A stretch of DNA of 18,760 nt, from the NCBI GenBank assembly GCA_029784825.1, contig JAFMAU010000034.1, forward strand, positions 1-18,760. The letters run 5' to 3'. The notes under the pieces were generated by a model. That model was not told the DNA's origin, searched no databases, and saw only the letters and a list, made by a program, of their open reading frames with translations. Each line of letters begins with the position of its first letter. Position 1 is the stretch's first letter. Shown one piece after another: positions 6,293-14,381 of the stretch. The translations under genes and the position numbers were made by a program. The stretch is from Nitrososphaerota archaeon. GTDB lineage: Archaea > Thermoproteota > Nitrososphaeria > Nitrososphaerales > UBA183.

Positions 6293-7755
6293 CCGGCGAA
6301 CCCGGCGGCGGCCGATGACGCGAATCCAATCACCTGCTGAGGGAACAGGCCGATGCCTATGATCAGTCCCACCATGATGGCGAAGACGATGACGAACCAG
6401 AACGGCTCCTTCACCTTCTCAGAGCTCTCACCCTCGTCGATGTACATGCGCTTGATTATCCAGGCGTAGTAGCCCAGGCTGAACGCGGAGTTCAGTATCG
6501 CGGCGAGCGCCAGCCACGCGTACGGACCGTTGGCGACTGAGAGGACGAGCAGCAGCTTGCTCCAGAATCCACTTAGCGGCGGGACCCCGGCGAGGCCCAG
6601 GAATGCCACGGCGAGGGTGAACGCCGTGAGTGGCATGCGCTTCCCAAGGCCGTCGTAGGCTCCAAGGTCGGACCTCTTGAGTTGCAGCAGGACCAGTGCC
6701 GCGGCGAGGAACGCCACCCCCTTCATCACTGCGTGGTTGATCACATGGAAGATGGTCCCGGTCAGCCCGAGGGACGCGGCTGCCGAGCCAGGGGCGTTGG
6801 AGACCGCGACGAATCCGATCAGCATGTAACCAGCCTGGGCGATGCTCGAATATGCCAGCAGCCTGGTCATGCTCTTCTGGGTCAGGGCCGAGATGTTGCC
6901 TACGGTCATGGTCAGCAGGGCCAGCACCGCGAAGACGTTCGCCATGGTGAACAGAGGGCTCCGGGTGACCGCATAGAGCGTGGATATGGCGAGGAGGACC
7001 CTGATCGCTGCGATGAAACCGGCCTTCTTCGTAGCCGCGGCGAGGAGTGTGCTGATGGTGGTCGGGGCGCCTTCGTAGGCGTCTGGAATCCACATGTGGA
7101 AGGGCACGATGGACATCTTGAAACCGAAGCCCGCCACAAAGAGCAGGGTAGCGACCCCTGCAAGGGCTGTCGGGTTGGACGTGAAACTCGAGACGACTGA
7201 GGAGATCTGCGTGCTCCCGGTGAGGCCGTAGGCGAGGCTGATCGCGTAGAGGATGACAGCCGACGACATCGCGCCGATTATCGCGTACTTCACCGATGCC
7301 TCGTTGGACTGGCGAGTCTTGCTGAACCCGGCAAGGACATAGGTCGGGACGCTCATCAGCTCCCAGGAGACGAAGAGCATCAGAAGGTCCTGCGAGTACG
7401 CCAGAAGGACCATCCCAAGCGCGGTGAAGGCGAGGAGCCCGTAGTAGACCGGATTGCTAGGGCCCTTCTGGAACTCGAAGGAGGCGATGGTCACGGCGAG
7501 GGTGACGCCGAGGGTCACCAGAGCGAAGATCCCTCCCAACTGGTCAGGGTGAAGGAGGGTCCCTGCCCATGGGACCGACGCCGGAGTGGGACCCGCGAGG
7601 GTGAAGGCGCCGATGAGGGCAAGGACGGCGACCAGCACGGCGGCAAGGATGTATCCTGCGAGCCGCGAGCCCTTCCCTTTGGCCAGCTGTAGGATCGGAA
7701 GCGCGAGCCCCGAGGCGCCCAGCAAGATAATCGCGAGGGTGAGGTAGTCGATCAA
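6289..7755 (-). CDS. nuoN: Complex I-like antiporter subunit NuoN
   Basis: This 488-residue polytopic protein is the pump subunit nearest the quinone module in complex I. It keeps the residues of a working channel: E132 in LFVSWELMSVPTYVL (TM5), K213 in GFGFKMSIVPFH (TM7), the loop MWIPDAYEGAPT, KK at 243-244 in the TM8 segment, and a lysine in GVPPLSGFWSKLLLV (TM12). Its WELMSVPTY and PDAYEGAPTTIS segments separate N from M and L paralogues. The start is TTG at 7755-7753, which overlaps the TGA stop of nuoM as TTGA, so translational coupling is likely. It is the last gene of the operon and ends tail to tail with atpI, sharing the palindrome CTAG as both stops. Fourteen or so hydrophobic segments are evident along the chain. 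Confidence 0.94.
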   Translation of the reverse strand: MIDYLTLAIILLGASGLALPILQLAKGKGSRLAGYILAAVLVAVLALIGAFTLAGPTPASVPWAGTLLHPDQLGGIFALVTLGVTLAVTIASFEFQKGPSNPVYYGLLAFTALGMVLLAYSQDLLMLFVSWELMSVPTYVLAGFSKTRQSNEASVKYAIIGAMSSAVILYAISLAYGLTGSTQISSVVSSFTSNPTALAGVATLLFVAGFGFKMSIVPFHMWIPDAYEGAPTTISTLLAAATKKAGFIAAIRVLLAISTLYAVTRSPLFTMANVFAVLALLTMTVGNISALTQKSMTRLLAYSSIAQAGYMLIGFVAVSNAPGSAAASLGLTGTIFHVINHAVMKGVAFLAAALVLLQLKRSDLGAYDGLGKRMPLTAFTLAVAFLGLAGVPPLSGFWSKLLLVLSVANGPYAWLALAAILNSAFSLGYYAWIIKRMYIDEGESSEKVKEPFWFVIVFAIMVGLIIGIGLFPQQVIGFASSAAAGFAG

Positions 7756-9248
7756 CCGAGGCCGAGCCCCCTGAGGAACTGCGCCACCGGGAGCGCAGGA
7801 GTGAGGATCAGATAAGAGGCGACGATGAGTATGACGAGCGGGACCAAGTAGGCTGCGAACGCAGCCACGTCTGACCAGGCCATGTCGTGGACTTCGTGCC
7901 CTCCTTCAGCGGGGGAGAGGACGGTGCGCTTGATCATCCATAGGAAGTAGCCGGCGGTGATGACCGGGACGAGGATCGATACTGCTGTCAGGGCGGAGGC
8001 CGAGATGCCTGCGGCTATGACCATGAACTCGGCGAGGAAGCTTGAGAACGGCGGGAGCCCCATCGCCGCGGCGGAGGCGAGGACGAGAATCGCGGCCGTC
8101 CGAGGCATCATGGTCCCCAGCCCCTTCAGCATTGGTATCTCCCTGGTCCCGGCCTGGTGCTGGATGTAGCCGGTGAGCATGAAGAGGCTCCCCACGGCCA
8201 GGGCGTGGGCGAACATCTGGAAGATGGCGCCCTGGATCCCGAGCAGGTTGCCTGAGATCAGAGTGGCATACGCCCCGAACAGGACGAACCCCATGTGGTT
8301 GATGCTGGTGAACGCTATCATCTTCTTGAGGTCGCGCTGCAGGACCGCCGCGGCGGCGCCGTAGAACATCGAGAACAACCCCAGGGCGAGGAAGATCCAG
8401 GCGTACTGGGTCGAAGCGATGGGGAAGAGGCCGATGCTTATCCTGAGGAAACCGTATCCTCCCATCTTCAGGAGCACCCCGGCGAGCAGCACCGAGATCG
8501 GGGAGGGAGCTTCGACGTGGGCGTCCGGGAGCCATGTGTGGAATGGAACGAGAGGGAGCTTGACAGCGAACCCGATGAACGAGGCCACGAGGGGGACGTA
8601 CTGCAGGGCCAGGGGAATCCTCCCCGCGAGGTCTGGGATGTTGAAGCTGGGCGCAACCCCCGGAGTTCCGGTCATCCCGAGGTAGACGTAGAGGAAGCCC
8701 AGCAGCATGATCGTGCTGCCGGCGAAGGTGAAGATGATGAACTTCAGGGCTGCATACTTTCTCCTGGGGCCTCCCCAGACTCCGATGAAGAAGAACATGG
8801 GGATGAGGACCACCTCCCAGAAGATGTAGAACAGGATCAGGTTGAGGGAAGTGAAGACGCCCATTATGGCTCCCTCGAAGAGGAAGATCAGAGAGTAGTA
8901 CTCTGCCTCATGGTGGTCGATCAGCCTCCTCGACCCGATGATCACGAGGACAGTGAGCAGGGCCGAGACGAACAGGAGAGGGGAGCTGAGCCCGTCGGTG
9001 CCCAGGAAGTAGTCGAGCCCGAAGTTGCTGAAGCTGATCCAGCTGTACTTCTCCTGGAACAGGTACGTCCCCGGAGCGGGAGGCGCGGAGTACACCTGCC
9101 AGAAGATGTAAGTCGCTATGGCTGTGACTGCCACGGCCAGGCCGAGAGAGATGTAGATCCCGAGGCGCCTGTCCGCCCTGGTCGCCAGGTAGACGAGAGG
9201 GGCCGCGAAGAGGGGCAGGGCGATGAGGAGGGAGAGGACGTAGCTCAT
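7752..9248 (-). CDS. nuoM: Complex I-like antiporter subunit NuoM
   Basis: This 498-residue protein is the canonical NuoM of the cluster. All expected pump residues are present: E145 in FWEVVLIPMFF (TM5), K230 in GFAVKLPLVPFHTWLPDAHVEAP (TM7 and loop), K261 in LLKMGGYGFLRI (TM8), a His in FAHALAVGSLF (TM11) and E407 in GLPPFSSFLAEF (TM12). They sit at nearly the same numbers as in E. coli NuoM. The frame stays open up to 9278, but the ATG at 9248 is preferred because it starts directly at the hydrophobic MSYVLSLLIALPLF and overlaps the nuoL stop as ATGA, the usual arrangement in this operon. It couples to nuoN downstream through another four-base overlap. It pumps protons (or sodium) when linked to quinone reduction. 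Confidence 0.95.
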   Translation of the reverse strand: MSYVLSLLIALPLFAAPLVYLATRADRRLGIYISLGLAVAVTAIATYIFWQVYSAPPAPGTYLFQEKYSWISFSNFGLDYFLGTDGLSSPLLFVSALLTVLVIIGSRRLIDHHEAEYYSLIFLFEGAIMGVFTSLNLILFYIFWEVVLIPMFFFIGVWGGPRRKYAALKFIIFTFAGSTIMLLGFLYVYLGMTGTPGVAPSFNIPDLAGRIPLALQYVPLVASFIGFAVKLPLVPFHTWLPDAHVEAPSPISVLLAGVLLKMGGYGFLRISIGLFPIASTQYAWIFLALGLFSMFYGAAAAVLQRDLKKMIAFTSINHMGFVLFGAYATLISGNLLGIQGAIFQMFAHALAVGSLFMLTGYIQHQAGTREIPMLKGLGTMMPRTAAILVLASAAAMGLPPFSSFLAEFMVIAAGISASALTAVSILVPVITAGYFLWMIKRTVLSPAEGGHEVHDMAWSDVAAFAAYLVPLVILIVASYLILTPALPVAQFLRGLGLG

Positions 9249-11437
9249 GGAAGCTGGACCCCCTGACCCGAAGCCCAAAGGGCCACCAGAAGGAGCACAA
9301 CCATCAGGACGATTCCGATGGCGAACGCCTGGGCGTACTGCTCGACTATCCCGGTCTGGATTCTCCTGAAGGCCCTTGACAGAGCCTGCCCGGCCGCGGA
9401 GAACCCGTTGGCAGCCCCGTCGACTACGTGTACGTCGACCCAGTTACCCGCGCCCGACAGGTACACGCCGAGCGACGAGCCCGCGCTGTTGGCCCTGAAG
9501 AGGCCGTTGAAGTCGAAGCTCTCGCTCAGCCATCGGGACGCGGCGATGGGCGCATCGACGAAGATCCGGTAGTAGACCGCGTTGATGTACCACCTGTTGT
9601 AGAGGAAGGTGTAGACGCCGTGCAGGAAGCCTGTCTGTCCCACGATGCGGTTCGGAGGGACCCTCCTGACTATGTAGATGAGGGCGGATGCCGCCAAGCC
9701 CAGAAGGACGACGGCGAAAGTCAGCCCCGCAGGCACCGCCTCCAGAGTTCCGGACGGCGGGGGCAAAGACGCCGAGGGGAACAGCGAGCCGATGTAGTTC
9801 TGTGCGGCACCTTGCAGAGAAGCGTCGATATTCAGCCCAGGAACTACGACCCCTCCCAGGGCGGCAAGGCCTATGACCACTGTGAGACCGGCGAGTATCG
9901 AGTATGGCACCCACATTATCGGGCTGGGCTCGTGCACGTGGTGCCCCGCGGCCTCGACCTCTGAGAGCTTCTCGCTCCTGTCCCCGTAGAACACCATCCC
10001 GAGCATCCTGAACGAGTAGAAAGCCGTCATCCCTGCGGTGAGGGCCCCCACCGTGAACAGCGCGTACTGGCCGGCCCCCCACGCAGCCCCCAGGACGGCG
10101 TCCTTGCTCCAGAAGCCGCTGAAGGGGGGGATACCCGAGAGGGATGCGACGGCTATCAGGACCGCAGCGAAGGTGAGCTTCATCTTGTCCCTCATCCCTC
10201 CCATGTCGTTGATGTACTTCGAGTCGGCCGCGTGGATGAGAGCGCCTGCCGCTAAGAACAGGCACGCCTTGAAGATGGCGTGGCTGAGCAGCTGATAGAG
10301 GGCTGCGGAGAGGCCCAGGGCAAAGTCTGTTGACAGGCCTGCGACTCCGACCGCGAGCATCATGTAGCCGATCTGGGAGACCGTGGAGTACGCGAGGATT
10401 TTCTTCAGCTCGAAACCGACCATCGCCTGGCTCGCAGCGAGGAACGCGGTGAACGCACCTATCCAGGCGACCGTCATGAAGAACGGCTGGACTGAGACGG
10501 CTCCGAAGACCGGGTTGGACACCGCTATGAAGTAGAAGATGGGCGCCACCCTCGCGACCAGGACCACCCCAGCCTTCACCATCGTCGCCGCGTGTATGAG
10601 CGCCGAGACCGGTGCGGGGCCGGCCATGGCGTCAGGGAGCCACTCGTGCAGGGGGAACTGGGCCGATTTGCCGACCGCGCCCCCGAAGATCAGGAGAGCG
10701 ACAGGGACGAGGAGCCCGCTGCCGTACAGGTGCTGGAACCAGGAATTGGAGTCTTTCGCGAGCGCGTAGTAGTTGAAGGTCCCCGCGTAGAAGAAAAGGA
10801 TCAGGATCCCGGCGAGCATGGCGACGTCTCCGATCCTCGTCATGACGAAGGCCTTCATCCCCGCGTGGGACGGCGAATACGCCTGGTCCTCCCCGAGGGC
10901 ACGGTCCCCGGGGGTCCCCACCCAGTCCTTTGTTTCGTCCTTCCAGTAGTGGCCGATAAGCGCGTAGCTGCACAGGCCGACCATCTCCCAGCCGATGAAG
11001 AGGGAGAGGAGGTTGTCAGAGAGGACGATGAGCTGCATGCTCCCGACGAATAGGGCGATGAAGAAGAAGAACCGGTTGTGCCCTCCGTCGTCCTTCATGT
11101 ACTCCAGGCTGTAGAATATGATGAGGAAGCTGACCCAGGCGACGACGTTGGTGAGTATCGCAGTGTACGAGTCGGTCAGGACCCCCATCGTCAGGTTCAG
11201 TCCAGAGATCCAAGGTACGCTCGTCGTGAGGGGGCCCACCTCGCTGATCGTGGGGGACTGCCCCTGGAGCACTGGGATGAGCAGTGTGAACGCGAACGCG
11301 GCGGAGAGGAAGGCGAAGGCGGCCGCGGCGTAGTCCCCGGCCCTCCCCAGCTTCCTCAGGGCGACGGTGACGAGGGCGCCGGCGTAAGGGAGGATGAATA
11401 TCAGCCAGACGAAGTACGACGGTATTGCGAACGACAT
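9245..11437 (-). CDS. nuoL: Complex I-like antiporter subunit NuoL with an extended lateral-helix region
   Basis: This 730-residue protein is the distal pump subunit, recognisable from E151 in FIGWEMVGLCSYALIG, K257 in GGAVGKSAQFPLHEWLPDAM, K288 in the TM8 segment ATMVKAGVVLVAR, and the TM12 lysine in GIPPFSGFWSKDAV. The C-terminal third holds the amphipathic lateral helix that runs along the neighbouring pumps and ends in TM16 (about 695-722). Between RWL (about 637) and VDVHVVDGAANG (from 667) there are about 29 residues that canonical bacterial NuoL lacks; this is the region that must lengthen if an additional pump is inserted in the arm. The ATG at 11437 lies one base after the TGA of the preceding NuoM-like gene, and its own TGA overlaps the next ATG. 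A smaller insertion of roughly 15 residues follows GHYWKDE near residue 170. Confidence 0.94.
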   Translation of the reverse strand: MSFAIPSYFVWLIFILPYAGALVTVALRKLGRAGDYAAAAFAFLSAAFAFTLLIPVLQGQSPTISEVGPLTTSVPWISGLNLTMGVLTDSYTAILTNVVAWVSFLIIFYSLEYMKDDGGHNRFFFFIALFVGSMQLIVLSDNLLSLFIGWEMVGLCSYALIGHYWKDETKDWVGTPGDRALGEDQAYSPSHAGMKAFVMTRIGDVAMLAGILILFFYAGTFNYYALAKDSNSWFQHLYGSGLLVPVALLIFGGAVGKSAQFPLHEWLPDAMAGPAPVSALIHAATMVKAGVVLVARVAPIFYFIAVSNPVFGAVSVQPFFMTVAWIGAFTAFLAASQAMVGFELKKILAYSTVSQIGYMMLAVGVAGLSTDFALGLSAALYQLLSHAIFKACLFLAAGALIHAADSKYINDMGGMRDKMKLTFAAVLIAVASLSGIPPFSGFWSKDAVLGAAWGAGQYALFTVGALTAGMTAFYSFRMLGMVFYGDRSEKLSEVEAAGHHVHEPSPIMWVPYSILAGLTVVIGLAALGGVVVPGLNIDASLQGAAQNYIGSLFPSASLPPPSGTLEAVPAGLTFAVVLLGLAASALIYIVRRVPPNRIVGQTGFLHGVYTFLYNRWYINAVYYRIFVDAPIAASRWLSESFDFNGLFRANSAGSSLGVYLSGAGNWVDVHVVDGAANGFSAAGQALSRAFRRIQTGIVEQYAQAFAIGIVLMVVLLLVALWASGQGVQLP

Positions 11438-11438
11438 C

Positions 11439-12953
11439 TCACTGGAGGCCTCCAGAGCGCATCAGTGCGGTGAACCCGACAAGGAACTTGGACACCAGGT
11501 CCGGGTAGATGCCTATCAGAATCGAGATGACGACGACCGCCAGCAGGGGAAGGGTCATGGTAAGCGGGGCCTCCTTGACGCCTTCCAGTCCCGATGCGAG
11601 GGGCCCGAAGAAGATTCTCTTGATCGGCCAGAACGTGTAGGCCACGGTGAACAGGGTGGCGACGAGCCCGAGGAGAGCCACTGCCATGAAGGCCGACGAG
11701 CCCTGGGCACCCTGCGAGAAGATACCTGCGAACATTATCCACTCCGCCTGGAATCCGCTAGTCGGGGGGACGGCCGAGAGGATCAGTGCGCCGAGCACGA
11801 AGAGGGCGGCGGTGAACGGCATCTTAGAGGCCAGCCCGCCCATCTTCTTTACGTCCCGGAGCCCCGTCTGCGTCAGGAGGATCCCGGCCACCGCGAACAT
11901 CACGAACTTCCCGAGGACCTGGCTCCCGAAGAAGAAAACCCCGCCGACGGCGCCGAGGACCGAAGTGCTCGCAAGCCCGAGGATCGAATAGGCCGTCTGG
12001 CTCATGGTGGACCAGGCGAAGATGTACTTCACGTCGTTCTGGGCCATGGCGACCGCGCCGCCGTAGAACATCGTGATCACGGCCCACGCCATCAGCGGCA
12101 GGCTGAAGGCATTGAAGACCGTCGGCATCCCGAAGAAGAGGACCCTTGCAATGACATACGCGCCAATCCCGGATACAACCGCCATCGTTGGGGCGAAGGA
12201 CGTAGGGGGCTCGGCTTCGGTGATCGGAAGCCACATGTGAACTCCGAAGACCGCCATCTTGACCAGCCAGCCGACAAGGATGAGCCCGGCGATCCAGTAG
12301 GCGAGGGAGCTTGAGGCGGCCGCGGCGAGCGACGACGCGGTGAGGTCGAAGGTGCCCGCCGACGAATAGAACAGAGCGATCCCGGCGAGGAAGACGAAGG
12401 CCCCGAGCTGGTTCCAGATGATATAGATGATCCCGACCCTCTCCTTCTGCACGTAGCCGAAGAGGCTGATTATCACGAAGGTGGGGATCAGCACCAGCTC
12501 AAGGAACAGGTAGAGCTCGATCAGGTTGGTGGAGAGGACGATGCCGACCAGGCCGGTGGCCACCAGGAGGAAGTTGAGGTAGTAGAGTCCCAGGCGCTCG
12601 GGCCTCGCAGCCCCGTAGAGGTTCTTGACCCTGTTCTCCATGTATGGCATCGAATAGACGGCCGTCGCGGCTAGCACGACGTTCACCAGGATGACGACCG
12701 GGAAGCTGAGCCCGTCGGCCAGGAAGCCGAAGGTAAGGCCGGCCGTCGGCGCCCAAGTGTAGGACTCGGAGATTGGTGCACCACCGGAGAAGAGCTGGTT
12801 CCATCCGAACAAGGCCAGGACCAGGGTGGTGCCGAAGAGGGCGGCGAAGGCGAGCCATCCGACCAGCTTGCCTGCCTTCGGAGCGAGGACGTAGCAGAGA
12901 AGTGCGGCGACGATTGGTACGATTACCGATTGCAGAAGAAGATATTGGAACAC
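11439..12953 (-). CDS. Second, divergent NuoM-like antiporter subunit (M')
   Basis: This 504-residue polytopic protein is a NuoM-family paralogue placed between nuoK and nuoL. It retains the TM5 glutamate E152 (LFLELVLIPTF), the TM7 lysine K232 (GWLVKMAVFGVHMWLP), the AQNDVKYIFAWSTMSQ segment and E404 in VPPTSGFQAEW. It departs from NuoM elsewhere: the loop after HMWLP reads ITEAEPPT, not DAxxEAPS; the TM8 lysine is replaced by G262; and the TM11 histidine by Q345. Thus one pump half-channel may be altered. The GTG at 12953 is the first possible start, since an in-frame TAG lies just before it. The 57 bases between nuoK and this gene form the only real gap inside the operon, with a weak GGAG upstream. 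With L, M and N it gives four antiporter-like subunits in one complex. Confidence 0.92.
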   Translation of the reverse strand: MFQYLLLQSVIVPIVAALLCYVLAPKAGKLVGWLAFAALFGTTLVLALFGWNQLFSGGAPISESYTWAPTAGLTFGFLADGLSFPVVILVNVVLAATAVYSMPYMENRVKNLYGAARPERLGLYYLNFLLVATGLVGIVLSTNLIELYLFLELVLIPTFVIISLFGYVQKERVGIIYIIWNQLGAFVFLAGIALFYSSAGTFDLTASSLAAAASSSLAYWIAGLILVGWLVKMAVFGVHMWLPITEAEPPTSFAPTMAVVSGIGAYVIARVLFFGMPTVFNAFSLPLMAWAVITMFYGGAVAMAQNDVKYIFAWSTMSQTAYSILGLASTSVLGAVGGVFFFGSQVLGKFVMFAVAGILLTQTGLRDVKKMGGLASKMPFTAALFVLGALILSAVPPTSGFQAEWIMFAGIFSQGAQGSSAFMAVALLGLVATLFTVAYTFWPIKRIFFGPLASGLEGVKEAPLTMTLPLLAVVVISILIGIYPDLVSKFLVGFTALMRSGGLQ

Positions 12954-13010
12954 TTGTGGCTACTCCAGATTTCCTGTTCCAGTCTCTAGTGTTGATTCTA
13001 TGGACAAGTA

Positions 13011-13328
13011 CTATCCCTCCAGGGACTTCAGCTCGCTTACGTCGACGTCCTGGTGAAGCCGATAGGCTACCACCACTATGGCAAGGATCACCGCTGCCTC
13101 AGCGGCAGCCAGCGCGATCGAGAACAGGACGAAGGTCTGTCCTATGGCGTTCGTCCCGGCCGAGAATGGCAGGTACTGGTTGAACGCGACGAAGTTCAGG
13201 TTAGCTGCGTTGATCATTATCTCGACGGCGAAGAGCAGGCGCAGGGCGTTCTTCTTGGTGACTAGGCCGTAGATCCCGATCCCGAAGAGCATGGCCGACA
13301 CGATGACGAAGTCGGAGAGGGAGTTCAC
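13011..13328 (-). CDS. nuoK: Complex I-like subunit NuoK
   Basis: This 105-residue protein has three membrane helices and carries the two buried glutamates of NuoK: E36 in LLFAVEIMINAANLNF (TM2) and E77 in ALAAAEAAVILAIVV (TM3). They form part of the charged path joining the quinone cavity to the antiporter-like pumps. The reading frame continues upstream through nuoJ to about 13595, but the GTG at 13328 is preferred: it overlaps the nuoJ TGA as GTGA and gives a length close to the usual 100 residues. The C-terminal tail (HQDVDVSELKSLEG) is short and soluble. The next gene is the NuoM-like M', 57 bases downstream. Confidence 0.94.
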   Translation of the reverse strand: MNSLSDFVIVSAMLFGIGIYGLVTKKNALRLLFAVEIMINAANLNFVAFNQYLPFSAGTNAIGQTFVLFSIALAAAEAAVILAIVVVAYRLHQDVDVSELKSLEG

Positions 13329-13831
13329 TGCTTGTTCTCCTCCCGGTCTGCCCTCGACAGAGTAAGGGCCCCGACTACCGACGCCGCGAGCACGAGCGCC
13401 AGCACGAGCAGGATCGGGGAGTCGCCTGTGGAGATGAGCTCCCCGATGTCGACGAAGGTGGCGGTGTTGACCACCTGGTTGAACTGTGAGAGGTTGGTGG
13501 CGATGACTGCGAAAGCCAGAGCAATCGTGACCGCCAGCCCCGTAAGGATCCCTGCGAGCCTTGTTATCGACTGCGGGGGCAGCTCCTTCGCCCACTTCTC
13601 CTCGCGGACCAGCATCACGGTGAAGAGGATCAGGACGGCGACCGCGCCTATGTAGACCGCAATCTGGAAGACCGCGACGTAGGGGGCGTTCAGCAGGAAG
13701 AAGAGGGTAGCCACCCCGAAGAGGGATCCGGCCAGCCCTATGGCGCCGTAGACTATCTCCTTGGCTTCGAGGGCTACTATCGCGCTCCCGACAGTGACCA
13801 CCATCATCGCGAGGAATACGAGGTCAGCCAT
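13325..13831 (-). CDS. nuoJ: Complex I-like subunit NuoJ
   Basis: This 168-residue, five-helix membrane protein matches NuoJ. The third helix holds the diagnostic FQIAVYIGAVAVLILFTVML with the conserved tyrosine and the pi-bulge glycine region implicated in coupling quinone chemistry to the pumps. The loop after it is charged (REEKWAKELPPQ), and two more hydrophobic segments follow at about 92-112 and 140-158. The ATG at 13831 overlaps the end of nuoI by eight bases, and the TGA overlaps the GTG of nuoK by four, so translation is probably coupled. Length is normal for the family (about 160-185). Confidence 0.94.
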   Translation of the reverse strand: MADLVFLAMMVVTVGSAIVALEAKEIVYGAIGLAGSLFGVATLFFLLNAPYVAVFQIAVYIGAVAVLILFTVMLVREEKWAKELPPQSITRLAGILTGLAVTIALAFAVIATNLSQFNQVVNTATFVDIGELISTGDSPILLVLALVLAASVVGALTLSRADREENKQ

Positions 13832-14381
13832 ACCTGACCTCCCCCTTCTCTGTGTCGAGCTTGACCTTGTACTTCTTCCCCTCGAGCTTCGGTGGGACCG
13901 AGAGCATGTCTGGGGTGTACTTGAGGCCCATCTTGTCGTAGGCGGAGAGCTCGTATTCGTCTGTCATGTAGAGCGCGTCGAAGGGACATGCGTCCACGCA
14001 GAGCCCGCAGAAGACGCACCTGCCGTAGTCTACCGCAGGCCAGACGTCCTTCTTGTTCTGGGGCTTCCCCTTCGGAACCTTCTGCATCTCGATGGCGACC
14101 GCGATGCCGTCGCACGCGATGGCGCAGAGCTGGCAGCCGGTGCACCTTTCGAAGTAGAGGATGTGCCTTCCTTTGAACCCGGCCAGGCCCACCCCCTGGA
14201 GCGGGTCGTACTTGTAGCCAGGGGACAGTCCCGCGGGACGTCTGGGGGACACCGGATACCCTGCATACTCGAGGTCGAGCTTCTGCTCGGGGTAGCGCAG
14301 AGTCATCCTCGGGTGGAAGAGATGCCGGAGACCGGTCCAGGTGGCGATGAAGACCCCCTTGATGTAGGCTAAGGCCCCCAT
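13824..14381 (-). CDS. nuoI: Complex I-like iron-sulfur subunit NuoI
   Basis: This 185-residue peripheral protein carries two [4Fe-4S] clusters (N6a and N6b type) that pass electrons toward the N2 cluster. The cysteines are visible as C80-x2-C83-x2-C86-x3-C90 (CTGCQLCAIACDG) and C122-x2-C125-x2-C128-x3-C132 followed by Pro (CVFCGLCVDACPF). The first motif ends in Asp in place of the usual Pro. Residues 1-25 form the amphipathic N-terminal helix that anchors NuoI to the membrane arm. The C-terminal 50 residues are a polar tail (KLEGKKYKVKLDTEKGEVRYG). The ATG at 14381 directly follows the TAG of nuoH without a gap. It is the only electron-carrying subunit in this operon; the other Fe-S and quinone-site partners (B, C, D) are not in the window. 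Confidence 0.95.
   Translation of the reverse strand: MGALAYIKGVFIATWTGLRHLFHPRMTLRYPEQKLDLEYAGYPVSPRRPAGLSPGYKYDPLQGVGLAGFKGRHILYFERCTGCQLCAIACDGIAVAIEMQKVPKGKPQNKKDVWPAVDYGRCVFCGLCVDACPFDALYMTDEYELSAYDKMGLKYTPDMLSVPPKLEGKKYKVKLDTEKGEVRYG

Noticed and set aside
8295..9266. A 323-codon plus-strand open frame opposite nuoM, very rich in Glu, Asp and Gly
   Set aside because: It is antisense to a secure nuoM gene; GC-rich membrane-protein genes often leave long open frames opposite them, and the composition is not that of a real protein.
11394..12314. A 306-codon plus-strand open frame opposite the NuoM-like M' gene
   Set aside because: Same shadow effect, with low-complexity Glu/Arg/His composition and no start signal.
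13011..13595. A longer nuoK with an additional N-terminal region of about 89 residues
   Set aside because: The addition overlaps nuoJ in another frame and is Arg/His rich; the GTG overlapping the nuoJ stop gives the normal NuoK length.
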